In this document: piece by piece, positions 1 to 12,359 of the stretch
How positions within the stretch are numbered: the stretch's first letter is position 1
Layout: each line of letters begins with the position of its first letter
Assembly (NCBI GenBank): GCA_030674155.1
Contig: CM060342.1
Coordinates: 20,715,163 to 20,779,162 of the forward strand
From: Stramonita haemastoma
Lineage: Eukaryota > Mollusca > Gastropoda > Neogastropoda > Muricidae
Length of the DNA stretch: 64,000 bases
Direction: 5' to 3'
Position numbers and translations under genes: made by a program
The notes under the pieces: generated by a model
What the model was told of the DNA's origin: nothing
Seen by the model: only the letters and a program-made list of their open reading frames with translations
Database searches by the model: none

Positions 1-172
1 TTTCTTTTTCCTGTCTGCTACTATATTTGTTTCCCTATCAGACTGGCTTTATTCTACAGAATTTTGCCAGAGACAAAACCCCTTGTTGCCGTGGGTTCTT
101 TTGTGTGCGCTAACTAATGATGTGTAACACACGGGACCTCGATTTATCGGCTAATCCGAAGAACAACAAAAC
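1..172 (-). mobile_element. SINE 3' part (partial, minus strand)
   Basis: Read on the minus strand, the stretch contains the conserved body word AGGTCCCGTGTGTTACACAT followed by a GCGCACACAAAAGAACCCAC segment and an A/T-rich tail running off the window edge. A noisy second copy of the same unit lies at 1165-1490, where a tRNA-like head is also visible. This is typical of tRNA-derived SINEs in molluscs. The tRNA head is not present here, so the copy is 5'-truncated or cut by rearrangement near 172. The family name is not certain. Confidence 0.55.
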
Positions 173-220
173 ACAAGCAAAACCAAACCAAACCAAAACA
201 AAACCATTCCAAACCCCAGA
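162..220. repeat. A/C-rich simple tract
   Basis: A run of AAAC/AAACC-like units directly follows the SINE body. The following part to about 470 shows nothing recognisable. A short reading frame through 117-362 has no domain features and starts inside the SINE, so I do not call it a gene. Confidence 0.6.
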
Positions 221-469
221 AAGCAGCAGACAGACAGTAAGTCACCTTAATCATGTGCTCTGCACACATTCACAGTCCGAGCTGCCCAAAATGGACAGGA
301 GTTCGTCATCCGAGATGAAGAAGAATCTGAAAACAGAAGGAAAAAAGATACTTCAGCATTGATCAGGGTGTGTGTTTTTTTTAGAAGCGTATATTGATTT
401 TTAATGGGACAGGACAGCTAAGTGGTCAGAGCGCTGGCTTTCCCCCAGTCAAGTTAAAGCAGCGTTCGA

Positions 470-612
470 GCATGGTTTACCAGTGTCAAGTGGTTACCAG
501 TGTCAAATGGTTACCAGTGTCAAATGGTTACCAATGTCAACTGGTTGCCAGTGTCAAATGGTTACCAGTGTCAAATGGTTACCAGTGTCAAACGGTTACC
601 AGTATTAAATGT
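470..612. repeat. 17-bp minisatellite
   Basis: About eight copies of a 17-bp unit close to GGTTACCAGTGTCAAAT, with point changes. The unit length is not a multiple of three and the sequence lacks stops in several frames, which produces short open frames on the plus strand that merely translate the repeat. Confidence 0.85.
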
Positions 613-1164
613 TTTGGTTACCAGTGGGCAAGGAAATTTATTTTTACAAAGGGGGGGAGGGAGGGTCATTCCCGATAAATTGGATCAGAAATTCTTCAGC
701 GCCCGGTCTTTATTTCAAATTTTTTGATTAAATCAATTTATGCTGGGGGGGAACAGCAAAAGGGGTTGAGGCTGAATTTATAGTGGTTTCTTTCCCAAAT
801 CATTTGGGAAATTTACTTTACAGCTTAGTCTTTAGTGGGTCAATTGGACTCTTTTGAATTTGGGGGGCTTTACTTGCCGTCCTTATGTGCTTTCAGCCCA
901 GGGGGGCTTGGGTTTGGGCCCTTTGGGGAACATCTCCAAAGCTGATGTCCTTATTCCCTCCCTTTGGTGGGGGTGGGGAAAGTACGTGGGCAAGGGGATC
1001 TCCCCCATTAAACCCAAAAACTGCCCCCTTGAATATTTTGTACCACTTTTTTTGTCAAAAGCCGATTTCTCTGCGGGGAAAAATTGAGCTTTCTCTCCCC
1101 GGGATGAGCGGGGGTTTCCCCATGTGCAGCGCCCTTTTCCCATTATTTTTTTTTCCTTTTTCCT
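613..1164. other. Unassigned low-quality stretch
   Basis: No gene or known repeat could be supported. The sequence is full of runs of identical bases that break every frame, as expected from uncorrected long reads. Short open frames here on both strands have no protein-like composition. Confidence 0.4.
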
Positions 1165-1490
1165 GATGCAAAAATGTATTTTTTTTATTATCCCCAGTGG
1201 CCTTTTTTTTTACAGAAAATTTTTCCCCGGGAAAAACCCCCTTGTTAAAAAGTGGGTTCTTTTACGTGCGCTAAAAAGATGTGTAACACACAGGACCTCG
1301 GTTTTTCCCCTTTTTCATCCCGAAAAGGCTAGCGCCCGATCACTACTCAAAGGGGCTAATGGATGGAGGGGAAAAATTTTGGGGCCCCCAAAAAAGGGAT
1401 CGAACCCCGCACACTCCGCCCCCGGGGCATTTCGTTTTTAGGGAGGCACGGGGTTTCCACCTTGGGCCACCGATCCACCACATCCCAACC
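1165..1490 (-). mobile_element. tRNA-derived SINE, full length but noisy (minus strand)
   Basis: On the minus strand a tRNA-like head begins near 1485 with a GGTGGCCCAAGGTGG-like box A. Box B GGGTTCGATCCC lies near 1396-1407. The body word AGGTCCTGTGTGTTACACAT follows near 1280-1300, and an A/T-rich tail ends near 1170. The body matches the partial SINE at 1-172. Homopolymer inflation obscures the exact ends and no target-site duplication can be read. It is a SINE and not a functional tRNA gene, since the sequence continues into the conserved body. Confidence 0.6.
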
Positions 1491-1688
1491 CCGGGGTGGG
1501 CTGTCCCTTAAAAACCCCCATAGCCCGAGAAAAGTGGGGGGGTGCACTGTGGGGAAGGCATTCCACTATAATCAAAAATTTTGCCCAGTTTTACGAAAAA
1601 GCAGCCGGGGGCCTCCTCTGCTGTTTTTGGGGGTCAAACATTTAAAAAAAAATTTTTTTTTAACCCCTTTTTTTTTTTTGTCACCCGG

Positions 1689-1788
1689 NNNNNNNNNNNN
1701 NNNNNNNNNNNNNNNNNNNNNNNNNNNNNNNNNNNNNNNNNNNNNNNNNNNNNNNNNNNNNNNNNNNNNNNNNNNNNNNNNNNNNNNN
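1689..1788. other. Assembly gap of 100 N
   Basis: Exactly 100 undetermined bases, the conventional length for a scaffold gap of unknown size. Sequence on both sides is rich in long homopolymers. The distance between flanks should not be trusted. Confidence 0.99.
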
Positions 1789-1794
1789 GGCCCT

Positions 1795-3430
1795 TTTTCC
1801 CCTTCCCCTTTTTTTGCACGGTTTAGGACCCAAAAGACCGGGACAATATGGCCCCGGGGGGGAATTTACCCTCCCCTACCATCTTCGACGTGTGTTCCCC
1901 CGGGTTTTGTGGCGAAAACGGACGCCCTCAAAAGCTAGAAAGCGGGGTTTTTTTGGGGAAAAAACTGATAGGGTTTACGCACCAAAACCAAGCGGGCGCA
2001 CAAAAATTTTAATGACAAAAAACAAAATTTTTGATGCACCAAGAAATAGGGGGGGGTTTCCCCGGACGGGCCCCCCAAAACAAAAAAAAACGCACGGGAC
2101 AAACATCCCGCGCGCGCCGCGCGCCTTTGCGGAAGGGCAAAACCCACCCCCCACCAAAAAAGGGTTTTTGCCTTTTTTGGGAAAAGGGGGGGGCCCCAAA
2201 GAGCTGTTTTCGGGCCCCCCCCTGCTCCGATTTTTGGGGGGAAAAAGACACCAAGGCGGGGGGAAAATTGGCCCCGGGGATGATCCTCGCTCCCCCAACC
2301 TTTTTCGACGTGTTTGGCGCCTTACTTGTGGCGACACCGACGTGTTTTCAAGAGCTGAGAAAGCTATTTTTGTGGCAAGGAAATCTCGTACAGTGTAGAA
2401 ACCAAAAAACCAAAGGGGGGCGCCCCAAAAATTTAAAAGAAATATACAGAAATATGTTTCTTTGCAAACTGGGGTCCCCGCCCATGCCGAAACACAAACA
2501 AACGAAAACCGACAAACACTAGGGGGCGTTTTGCTTTTCCTGAATGCATACCCACCCCTTTCCCCCAAAAAAAGGGGCCGTTTGGGGCAAAGACGGCCCC
2601 CAAAAAAAAACCTTTTTTCCCCCGTCCTCCCCGCCTTTTGCACGGTTACAGCCCCCTATTCCCCGGGGGAAAAGGGGGGGAAACCCAAAATGCATACTCG
2701 TCCCCTACCATCGGGGGCCCCTGTGTGGCGCCCCCCCTTGTGGCGAAAACCGAGGGCCCAAAAAAGGGTAGAAAGCGTTTTGGGCAAGGAAAGGGGAAAC
2801 TTGAACGCCCAAAAAAACCCCAAGCAGGGCGAAACAAAAATAATAACAACAAAAAAAGAAAATAGATGCACCACAGCAAACACAGGGTACCCCCCACATG
2901 CCAACACAAAAAACGTACTGAAAAACCCCCCCGGCCCCGCACGCAGCACTAATGCATACCTACCCCCCTGAAAAAAGGGGGCCCCCTTTTGGGGGGAAAG
3001 ACGGGCCCCAAAAAATGCCCGTTTTCGGGCCGTCCTTCTCCGATTTTGCAGGGGTTACCGACCCCAAGGGGCCCCGGGGGCAATATGCCACCGGAAGTAC
3101 TCGCCCCCCCTACCATCTTCGACATGTGGGGGGCGCCGGATTTGGGGGAATTTTTGACGCCATCAAAGCTAAAAAACTTGTTTTTTTGGGGGGGGAAAAC
3201 TGGTATTTGGGTACCCCCCAAAAACCCAACCTCCCCACAATAATTATGACAATATACACAATGGGATGCACCACAACAAACTGCGGGGTTTTCCCCCCCA
3301 AGGGTGAAACAAAATAAAAGGAAAAACCCCAGTGCCCGCGCTTGGGTGGCCTCTCCCCCCCCAAGCATACCCAGCCCCTCGGCGAATAAAGGTGCGGTTT
3401 TCGGCAAAGACGGGACCCAAAGATTGTTTT
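1795..3430. repeat. Satellite subfamily T2, noisy copy
   Basis: About four poorly preserved monomers of roughly 400 bp. Diagnostic T2 words are CTACCATCTTCGACGTGTG, GGGACAATATGGC and ATGCATACTCG. They match the cleaner T2 block at 56790-57840 and not the main T1 family, which has CTACCATTTCCGATGTGTG. Inflated C, G, T and A runs are everywhere. Long open frames on both strands through this stretch are accidental. Confidence 0.7.
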
Positions 3431-3440
3431 CAGGCCCGTC

Positions 3441-3468
3441 CAGAGAGAGAGAGAGAGTAGAGAGGGGA

Positions 3469-3511
<43 letters not shown>

Positions 3512-3519
3512 AGAGAGGA
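3441..3519. repeat. (GA)n microsatellite, LINE-free paralogue of the insertion site
   Basis: An interrupted GA tract directly follows T1 sequence ending CAGGCCCGTCC and is followed after a few bases by spacer U (AGTATATCTAGAATTATTTC). The same junctions occur at 32206 and 34294/39541. In those two places the tract is split by retroelement sequence, whereas here it is not. This copy therefore shows the uninterrupted arrangement. Confidence 0.85.
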
Positions 3520-3539
3520 CAGGAGAGCGGATGAGAGGA

Positions 3540-4660
3540 AAGTATATCTAGAATTATTTCTGGAATTGGTCATCGTCATTCTAGAGAATATGCAAAAAAT
3601 AACACGCCTGTCTTTCATTCCGGGTGGCTATAGGATAGACATTGTCAATCAACATAAATTCCTCTAAAAAGCACGTGTCCTTCCCTGGTCCTCTCCTTGC
3701 CTTTAACTTCCGCCTGTTCCTTCTACGAGCTCATATTGAAACTTTCACTTCAGGCTTACGATACTTGAGTGCATTAAAAAAAAAATATATATTAATTTAT
3801 TTTTTTTTTTTTTGCTGATGATATAATCCTATTAAACTGATAGAAGGGTTTTTATACATCCAGATTGGAAAAAACTTTTGAAAATATTCCATGTCTACTT
3901 CTATGAGTGAAAATACCTATTCTTTTGCAGCATATAAAGAATGCGGCAGTGGGGTTTGTAAATGACATTTCTAAATGGCAAATAATATTTAGCTTTTTTA
4001 ACGGTGATTTGAAAACATAAACAAATGATACCATTGATGAGATGCAATTATGGAACCAACCCCAGTTTTCCATAACGAGCTAAAACTCGAATTTCTTTAC
4101 TTACTGCCTTCATTACAAGATAGTGCCTGTTCCCGCGACATCCTATTCCAGATGGAAATCTTTCAGTTTATGGACAGCATTCTCTATTACTGGTGTGAGA
4201 CGCCTGCGTTTAAACATCGCCTGTCTCAATTGTGTAAAATTCACAGTCATCTTCTGGTGCTTTACACTTAATTTCCCTGTCTTTGCAGAGGCCAGAAATT
4301 CTGAAAGACTGCACAGAAAAAGTGGGTGCATACCTGAGACAAACTGGCAAAATTGTGGACTGCATGATTATGCCTAATGTGATCTTCATGTTTTATGCAA
4401 ATGTGGTCACGTGCGGCCTGCTAGAGGTGAAAGGCAGGAGAGCAAAGGCTGGGAAGAGGAACTGAGTGGTTCCGTGAGGAGTGTGGAGTCATCCACGCAA
4501 CCGTAGTTTTCTTTTTCAGATTATGGATTAATATAGTTGTTTTTCTTTTTTTTCTCTGTGGCTAGAAAACAGGTGTGGTGTTCATTACATCACAAGATTC
4601 TTCTGCCCAGACCTCTCTCTCTGTGTTTCTGCTAATCTTGTGTACTGTTTTACTCGTCTG
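3540..4660. repeat. Spacer U, copy A (noisy)
   Basis: A 1.1-kb non-satellite block repeated at 32603-33630 and 39579-40575, with its right half also at 21440-21960 and 54760-55280. It begins with TATCTAGAATTATTTCTGG and ends in a C/T-rich stretch before the tetranucleotide repeat. It includes an exon-like segment at 4288-4434, described separately. Its gene content is otherwise nil. Confidence 0.8.
4288..4434 (+). other. Exon-like segment with splice-like borders, copy A (broken)
   Basis: A pyrimidine-rich stretch ending CTGTCTTTGCAG precedes the segment and a GTGAAAGG-like donor follows it. In the cleaner copy at 33288 the stretch between these signals is open for about 42 codons. Here extra bases break the frame. 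No homologous protein is recognised. See the copy at 33288-33418 for the better reading. Confidence 0.35.
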
Positions 4661-4769
4661 CTGTCTGTCTGGTCTGTCTGTCCGTCTGTCGGTCTGTCTG
4701 TCCTGTCTGCTGTCTGTCTGTCTGTCTGTCCTGTCCCGTCCGTCCGTCCGTCCGTCCGTCCGTCCGTCT
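4661..4769. repeat. (CTGT)n then (CCGT)n tetranucleotide tract
   Basis: The tract changes from CTGT units to CCGT units and then runs directly into mid-monomer T1 at CCGGCGCACA. On the other strand this is (ACGG)n(ACAG)n. The same compound tract occurs at 33634, 40577 and 55280, each time between spacer U and T1 or T1-associated sequence. Confidence 0.9.
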
Positions 4770-6238
4770 TCCGGCGCACAAAAGAAAATCACGGACAAAC
4801 AGCTGTGCGCACGCGTGCACGCACTGCAAACCCACCGCCCGGCGAAAAAGGTGCGGTTTTAGGGATAGACGGACCCCAAGGAGTGGTTTTTTCAGGCCCG
4901 TCGTACTCCGACCTTTTGCACGGGTTTATCAGACCCCAAGGCAATCAAGACAGAAATGGCACTGTATGCATACACACCCTCTCCTACGATGTCTGATGTG
5001 TGTGGTGCCGGACCTGTGCGAACTCCGCAGCCCTTCAAAGCTGAGAAAACTAGGTTTTTGCAAGGAAATCTGCCACGGTATACGCAAAAATAACCAAGCT
5101 GGGTGCACACTAATAAATGACAATTTACAGGAATATCAGCACCACAGGCAAGTTCCGGTCCCCTCTACAGTGCGCACACAAATGAACACACTGACAAACA
5201 CCTGCGCGTATTTGCGTGCGCAAACGTATACCCACCCCCCGCGAAAAAGGTCGGTTTTAGGGAAAGACGGGACCGAAAGCGTTTTTTTTCAGGCCCCGTC
5301 CATACCCCGAACTTTTGCACGTTACAGACCACAAGTCACCAAGACAATATGGCAAAAAGTGATGCATACACCCTCTCCTACTATTTCCGATATGTGTGGC
5401 GCCCGGACCTATGGCGACTCCGCAGCCCTGGAGACTGAGAAATCTAGTTTTCTTGCAAGGAAATCTGCCATCGGTAAACCAAGCAGGGCGCACATTAGTA
5501 ATGACAATTATACAGCAATATCATGCCTCACAGCAAGTGCAGGGTCGCCTCCGCATGCGCCTGCTCACAACGAACACCACTGACAAACACCTGCGCGCGC
5601 GTGCGTGCGCGCATCGATACCCTAAACCCCCCGGCGAAAAACGGGCAGTTTAAGTGAAAAACGGTACACAAAGAGTGGTTTTCCCACAGGCCCGTTTCCT
5701 TCCGCGACCTTTTGCACGGTTTACAGACCACCAAGGCAGCAAGACAATATGGCAACGTGGGGGGGTATGGCATACAACCTCTCCTAACCATTTTCAATGT
5801 GTGTGGCAGCAAGCCCGAGCATTATGCGACTCTGCAGCCTCTGAGAGCTTGAGAAAAGCTAGTTTTCTTGCAAAGGAGAAGTCTGCCCCGGTGTACATAA
5901 CAAAAACCAAGCAGAGAGCAGGCCCAACTAATAATGACAATATAACATAGTTTCATGCACCACGCAGGTGCAGGGTCCCCTCCACATGTGTGCACACAAT
6001 TGAACACACTGACAAATACCTGCGCGCAGCGTGCGTGTGCGCACGTCATATCCCACCTCCCTTGGCCCGAAAATGGTGCAGTTTTAGCTATGACGGGAGC
6101 CAAAGATTATTTTTCATGCCCTGTCCTACCCCGACTTTTGCACGGTTTACAGACCCCAAGCACCAAGACGATAATGGGGACTGAATGCATACACCCGCCC
6201 TTACCAGTTCCGATGTTTGTGGCACCGGATCTGTAGCG
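4770..6238. repeat. T1 tandem repeat, about 3.6 monomers (noisy)
   Basis: Monomers of the roughly 400-bp T1 family with single-base insertions and deletions throughout. The stretch corresponds to the clean array at 40681-42090 in monomer order and ends at the same point, running into a C-rich arm after GATCTGTAGCGACTCTGCA. Confidence 0.85.
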
Positions 6239-7505
6239 ACTCTGCACCCCCTCTCTCTCCCCTCCCCCCCTCCACCCTCTCCCCCCTCCCCCCCTACATC
6301 GCCCCCTCAACACCCCCCCTCTCCCACCCCCCCTTCCCCTCTCCCCCCCCTCCTCACCCATCCCCCCGTCCCTCCGCTCCCCCGCCACCTATACCCAACC
6401 CCTCCCCGCCCCCCTTCCCCACCCCTCCTCCCCACCAACCCCACCACCTCCCCGTTCCCCACCCCTCCCCGTCCCCCCCTTCCCCACCCCTCCCCCGTCC
6501 CCCGCCTTCCCCACCCTAATCCCCGTCCCCACCCCCTTCCCCACCCCTCCTTCCTCCACCCCCACCCCCTCCCTGTCCACCCTCCCCTCCCTGTCCCCCT
6601 TCCCCACCCCTCCGCCCCTCCCCCTTCCCCACCCCCCTTCCCCCTCCTCCCCCACCCCTCCCTCCTCCCCCTACACCCCTGCCCCCCCTCTAACCCCCTC
6701 CTCCCTCCCCCGCACCTCCCTCCTCGCCGCCCTCTCTAACCGCCCCACTCCCCCCACCCCCATCTCCACCCCCTCCTCTCCCCCTCCACACCCCTCCCCC
6801 CTCTCCAACCCCCTCCCTCACCCTCCCCCCTCTCTAACCCCCTACCGCCCCCCACCCCCCTCTCACCGCCCTCCCTACCCCCTCCACTTTCCCCCTCCCC
6901 CCCTTCGTCCACCCCCTCCCACCCCCTCACACCTAACCCCCTCTCCCTCCCCCCACCCCCTCTCCCTCACCCCCCTCCTCCTCCCCCCTCCACCCCCCCA
7001 CCCCTCCATCCTCCCCCCCACCACTCCATCCTCCTCCTCCCCCCCACCCCTCCTCCTCCCCCCCACCCCTCCTCCTCCCACCCCACCCCTCCTCCTGCCT
7101 CCCCCCCCCACTCCACTCTCTCCTCAACCCTCCCCCTCCACCCCTCTCCCCCCTCCCTCCTCACCCTCCACACCCTCTCCCCCTCCTCCCATAACAAATA
7201 TCAAATCTCCCCTCCCCCCTCCGACTCCCTCCCCTCTGCCATCTCCTCACCCCCTCCCCCCTCCCCACCCCCCTTCCTCCCCTCCCCACCGCCCTCCTCC
7301 CCCACCCCTCATCCTCCCCAACCCCTCCCCCCTCTCCACCCCCCACCTCCCTCCCCCCCGCCACCACTCCCCCTCACACCCCTCCCTCCCCCTCATCCCC
7401 CCCCTCTCTTCACGCGCCAACCCTCCCTCCCTCCCCTTCCCCCTCCCCTCCCCCTCCACCCTCGCACCCCCATCCCCTCCTCCTCTCCGCCTCTTCCCTC
7501 TCCCC
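6239..7505. repeat. C-rich polypyrimidine arm, noisy copy
   Basis: About 1.27 kb made almost only of C with scattered T and A in CCCCTCC/CCCCACC-like units, purine-poor throughout. It corresponds to 42095-43433. Proline-rich and, on the other strand, glycine-rich open frames are composition artefacts. Confidence 0.85.
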
Positions 7506-10500
7506 TGGCACTTTCAGGGAAGATAGACAACACATCTCCTCCAAAGCCCGGAGGTATTAACAACTTAGAGCAATCCGAAAACACAATCTGCACTTCCTAA
7601 CTCAAACCATAACGTCTTCCTCCTCAAACTTTCAAAACTATATATTACACTAACAAGTCCAAAATTTACTCCTGGCTTTTTTTTCGTCGCACAATTTCTA
7701 AATTAATCTTATTCCTCATACATTCCGCCTCCACAATCACCTTCGTTCACACACCTAATCTCCACAGTCTACAATTTTAGGAAATAACTCACAATGTACG
7801 CTCATTTCCATTACTTACACACTTTTCTCCCGCAATTCTCAGCACTTCAAACAAGAAATAACAATATTACTCTTTATAATACCCTTTCAAGGGCAGCTAA
7901 TATTGCCTTCAAAGTTCTTTTACCAGGCATATACAATGTGTCCAATATTACAAATACACTTCTGCAACATTTATCTGCACTTTAAATTCACTTCTCGATT
8001 TCATCTCAGCAACTTCAAAACAATAAAAAACCATATCACTCGTTATAATACCCTTTCAGGGGAGCTATATTGCCTTCTAATGCTTCAGCAGGCATATACA
8101 ATATGTCCAAAATTCAAAATACACTTCAGCAACGTTCTGTGCACTATAACGTCAACTTTCTCTCTCATTCTAAATTCAAATGCCATTAACATCCTCATTT
8201 TCACATTTTACACGCCTATCTCAGGAATCATCAACACCTTCTTGAATTGGGCCAGAGATCCCACCTTATTACCCGGTCAAATATCCATTACCACATCGAT
8301 CAATACTACTAACCAACTTCTTTTCACTATCTTTAAATGATAGCCGTACCTCATGTATAGAGGTCATAATCTTTATGTCAATCTTCTTGGATGCTAACAT
8401 TCAATTCAATGTAACAGCAGTCATCCAAAACACTTTGGTCGTGATATGCTGGCACATAGTTGATCACAATAATATGTCTCTTATTGCAACAGGACAAAGT
8501 GTATCTTTAAACCACTTGTCAAAAACGACAGAAATTCCATCCTCCAATGGTGCACCACAAAATGAAGTTCATCACAAAATGACAAACAACCAGCATAAAA
8601 CCTCAAAACATTTTTAAAGTATATCAATCTTTCAAAAAAATGCCAATGTACACATGTGAATGATTACAAATGATTTTTCAAGAATTACCTGACTTCTTAT
8701 GATTTGGAGAGGGCAGAGAACTTTTCCAGATTTAAAAAACCAAATAAATTTCCATCAGCCTGCAACATTTTATAGACTGGACAAGGGTTGAAGAACTGCT
8801 GAGGATTCAAATCTTGTTGTAAAATCTATAAGAGTAGGGGACAATCCATCATCAAAAACAACTCATCCCCTTAAACAAATATATTGTATTTTGAGCACAT
8901 TCTTTATTCTTGTTTGATTATGTGGAAAGGTCCATTCCTCCATTGGAAGCTTGTGACAACTACAAGAAATTTCATAACAGCGTAAACATGTATATCTGGT
9001 AGCAAGTTCTATATGTTTCCTTACCAAAATCGATCTTCATATTTTCTATGATAAAGGCTCTTTTATTATTCCCGACGGCCTCATTCATTAAGAACATTTT
9101 CTATTAAGAAGGCTTTGATTTGTGAACTTTTTCACATTGATGTGTGATCTTTTCCACTATTGATGTGTAAAAAATTTTAAACTGTGATATGTGAACTTTT
9201 AACTGGATATGTGGATCTTTTTAGATACTGGAAGAAAATTAATACGTTAGCATAACTGTCTCTTCCCACAGAACAGTCAAAACCGCATTGTACTAAGATA
9301 TGTTTTTTATTCATATTTAGACCATGCTGATTGAATCAAATATTTGTCAAGTTAATCTTTCATCATGTGGTAAACACTTGATGGCAGCTTTTCATACTGA
9401 AGTCGAGCAGCTTCATCTAGAAACGTACCAATTGAACAGAGACCAAACGAGACAAGGGATATCTGCTCGCTTTTCCAGTATACTTAACAAAGTTGATGTC
9501 GTTTGCTTTAAAGGACTACTGGATTTAATAAAAACCTTGACTGAAACTTTTGAAATTATTGCTATATTTTCATATCACACCAAACTTCACATCCATACAA
9601 CAAAACAGGTACAACGGATTTTGTCGACTAAATCAAGTGCACAACATGTGTGGCCAGTTCTACTATTTGCTGTGCAGGTCCTTATCAAGAAAACATGACT
9701 TTACACATTTATCATATGCATTTTCCATCATGACATTTTCATATCCCCAAATTTCACATCCATACAACAAAACAGGTAGAACAATTGTTATCGAATAAAT
9801 CAAGTGTCACATGTGTACATAGTTCTTTTTTTCCGGTGAAGTCCTTATCAAATATTAACATACTGTAAGTAGGTTAATCATAAACATTTTTCTTGCATTT
9901 GACATACACTCACCACTGTCTGCAGAGTTGATTCCTAATATGTAAAAGTGTTAAGAACTTCCAACCGTTTTTGCTATTTTCCCAATAATTATTAGGAGAT
10001 GTCTTGTGGCGGGGATAGCCTGATTTGTGGGTTTTCACCAGATTCACCTATAAGTTTTCATTGAGATGATTAAGTATCCAAAATGGTGTACTGCATTCTT
10101 TACCCCTTGTTTGTAGTGGGGAATAAAATGGTATCATTGCATAAAGTAAAAGTTTAAGAGAACTGGTTTACCATTTTTGCATGAGAATGAAAGGTGAATA
10201 TGCAGTGTAATGAATTCGTGGTGGTAAATATTTGTTGCAAATGATTGAGAAAGTGTGGGTGTGTGTGGTACTTGATGTGGAATATTACTTCCCTCTGTGG
10301 CCATATAGTGTTTTAAAGAGTTGTTTCCCTTTGAATTATTTGCAGTTTGCCTTTGTAGTTTTGAGATAAATTGCTTTGATGTGATGGAAATGAAGCATGA
10401 TTTTGATATGAAATTGTAGACTTAGTGTTGAGCTGGGTGAAAGAAAAAGGGAAAGTAACTGATTGTAGACCGTGAAAATGATTGTGAATTTGTGAAGATA

Positions 10501-10690
10501 TAGTAAAAGACAGGTGTGGAATTTGAAGGTGTGGGATTAGTGAGAAGTTTGTAAAAATGGAAGGCAAGATGTGTAAACTTGTGATTTCTGAATTGCAGAT
10601 CTGTATGGGGATCTGCGCCCTAAGTTGTACTTGCCCCAGCTTTGGAATTGATGTTGTTGTCTATCTTCCATGTTGGTGGTTTTGTTTGGT
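7506..10690. mobile_element. Foldback core V, noisy copy
   Basis: Corresponds to the cleaner core at 43434-46530. It starts with the short inverted word around GACAACACATCTCCTCCAA and ends near 10680 with its complement. It contains the same two tail-to-tail LINE remnants and a 21-bp minisatellite at about 9116-9225. Extra bases break all frames, so no protein is supported. Confidence 0.7.
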
Positions 10691-10699
10691 TTGTGTTCT

Positions 10700-10915
10700 T
10701 TTGGACGGGACTGGTCCGGACCGGTCTGGACTGGTCTGGACCTGGGACCTGGTCTGGACTGTTCTGGAACAGTTCCAACTGGTCTGGACCAATTCTGAAC
10801 CCGTTGGAACTGGTACTGACTGGTTGGAACCAGGTTTTCACCAGTTTGAACACGTGGTTCCAACTGGTCCAGAATGACCGTCTGGGTACTGGACTGGTTT
10901 TGGTCTGGTTCCAAG
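10700..10915. repeat. ACTGGTCTGG-type minisatellite
   Basis: Short 5/10-bp units based on GGTCTGGACT with variants GGTTGGAACC and CCGGACCGGT, many locally palindromic. It sits between the core V and the G-rich arm and matches 46540-46855. Confidence 0.8.
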
Positions 10916-11640
10916 GGAGGGGGGGAGAGAGGGGGGAGGAAGAGGGGGGGGGGGAAGGAGCGGGTCGGTCTGGGGGGAGGGGGTTGTGGTAGTAGGGGGG
11001 AGGAGGAGGGGGTGGGGTGAGGGGGAGTGGGGAGGAGGGAGGGTTGGGTGGAGAGAGGGAGGGGAGTGGGGGTGGAATTTGGAGGGGAGGGAAGAGGGTG
11101 GGTGGATGGGAGAGAGAGGGGGGGAGGATAGAGGGTGTGGGTGGAAGGGAGTGGAGGGAGGAGGAGGGTGGTGCGGGGAGGGAGGGTAGAGGGGGGTGCG
11201 GGGGAGGTGGGGTGGTGGAGGGATGAGGTGATAGGGGGGGAGGGAATTGGAAATGGAGGGGGCAGGGATGGGGGCCAAGGGAAGGGGAGGGGCAGGGGAA
11301 GGGGGAAGGGGGTGGGGAGGGAAGGGGGAGGGGTGTGGGGGGAGGAGGAACGAGGAGGGAGTGGGGAGGAGGAGGAAGTAGGAGGGAGTGGGGGAGGGGA
11401 GGAGGGGGAAGAGAGGGGGTAGGGGTGGAGAGTGAGGGGGATGAAGGAGGGAGGGAGTTGGGGAGGAGGGAAAAGAGGGGAGGGGAGGAGGGGAAGAGGA
11501 GGGGGGTAATGGGGTGTTCGGTGGGGAGGTTGGGAGAGGGAGTGGTGGTGGGGAGGAGGGGAGGGGTGGGGGATTGAGGGTAAGGGAGGGGGTTGGAGGA
11601 GGGAGGGGGAGGGTGTGGGTGGGGAGGTGGAGGAAAGAGG
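10916..11640. repeat. G-rich polypurine arm, noisy copy
   Basis: A GGGGAGG-type polypurine stretch, the inverted counterpart of the C-rich arm at 6239-7505. It matches 46856-47815. A 401-residue proline/serine-rich frame on the minus strand across this arm is an artefact of composition. Confidence 0.85.
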
Positions 11641-11800
11641 AGTTTGATTATTTGTTCTTTTATATCAAGGCATAATGGAATAAAAACTCGTAATACTTTT
11701 TTTACATCCCAGTTCCCAGTGTGTATACAGTTTGGTGTATATGTCGTCTGTTCCCACCGGGCACATCGATGCCTACTCCTTATGGAAAGCGGAACAGGAT
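11641..11800 (-). mobile_element. SINE 3' half (minus strand), noisy copy
   Basis: Contains TTCTTTTATATCAAGG, CATCCCAGTTCCC and GTCTGTTCCCACCG, the same words as the 3' half of the SINE at 60095-60440 read in reverse. The tRNA-like head is missing. It matches 47816-47970. Confidence 0.65.
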
Positions 11801-11845
11801 GTTTTGGAGCTCTAGCCAAGATCAAACAATCTTTTATAATAAATT

Positions 11846-12092
11846 CTCTCTCTTCTCTCTCTCTCTCTCGCTCTCGCTCTCTTCTCTCTCTCTCTCATCT
11901 TTCTCTCTCTCGTCTCTCTCTCTCTCAGGTCCATCCACTCTCGCATCCGTTCTCTCTCTCTCTCCTCTCTCTCGTCTCTTTCTCTCTCTCTCATCTACCT
12001 CCCTCACTCCCTCCCGCCCTCTCTCACTCTCTCCTCAATTCTCTCCTCTCTCATCTCCTCCTAAACTCTCTCCTCTCTCTCTCTCTCTCTCA
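11846..12092. repeat. (CT)n-rich tract
   Basis: CT dinucleotides with interruptions. It corresponds to the longer pure tract at 48008-48384. Confidence 0.9.
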
Positions 12093-12359
12093 TTCTCGAG
12101 TACGTAGGATTTTGTCCGAAACTTTCGTAATAAGGAGAATAAACGATTGGTTCAAAATAAGTAATTTGTCTGAAATAAAAGGACTTTATTGCTCACACTC
12201 CATAAACAGTAGAACTTGCTAGTTTTTGGCATTCGGCACCACATGTCATGATATTGTTATTTTGGTTTCTTTGTTTTGTTTTGCTTTTGTTTGATTATGC
12301 TATGGCTGACCCCTTCACCTTCTTCATCTCGGTTATTTGTCTGTCTGATCTGCACCGGT
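12093..12359. other. Leader segment W, noisy copy
   Basis: Single-copy-looking sequence between the CT tract and T1. It ends with TCTCGGTTATTTGTCTGTCT, a word found in front of T1 also at 22335 and 48585. No gene is visible. Confidence 0.6.

Noticed and set aside
10620..11825. 401-codon proline-rich frame on the minus strand
   Set aside because: It translates the G-rich arm plus the adjoining minisatellite. No domain, and the matching clean copy has a different reading.
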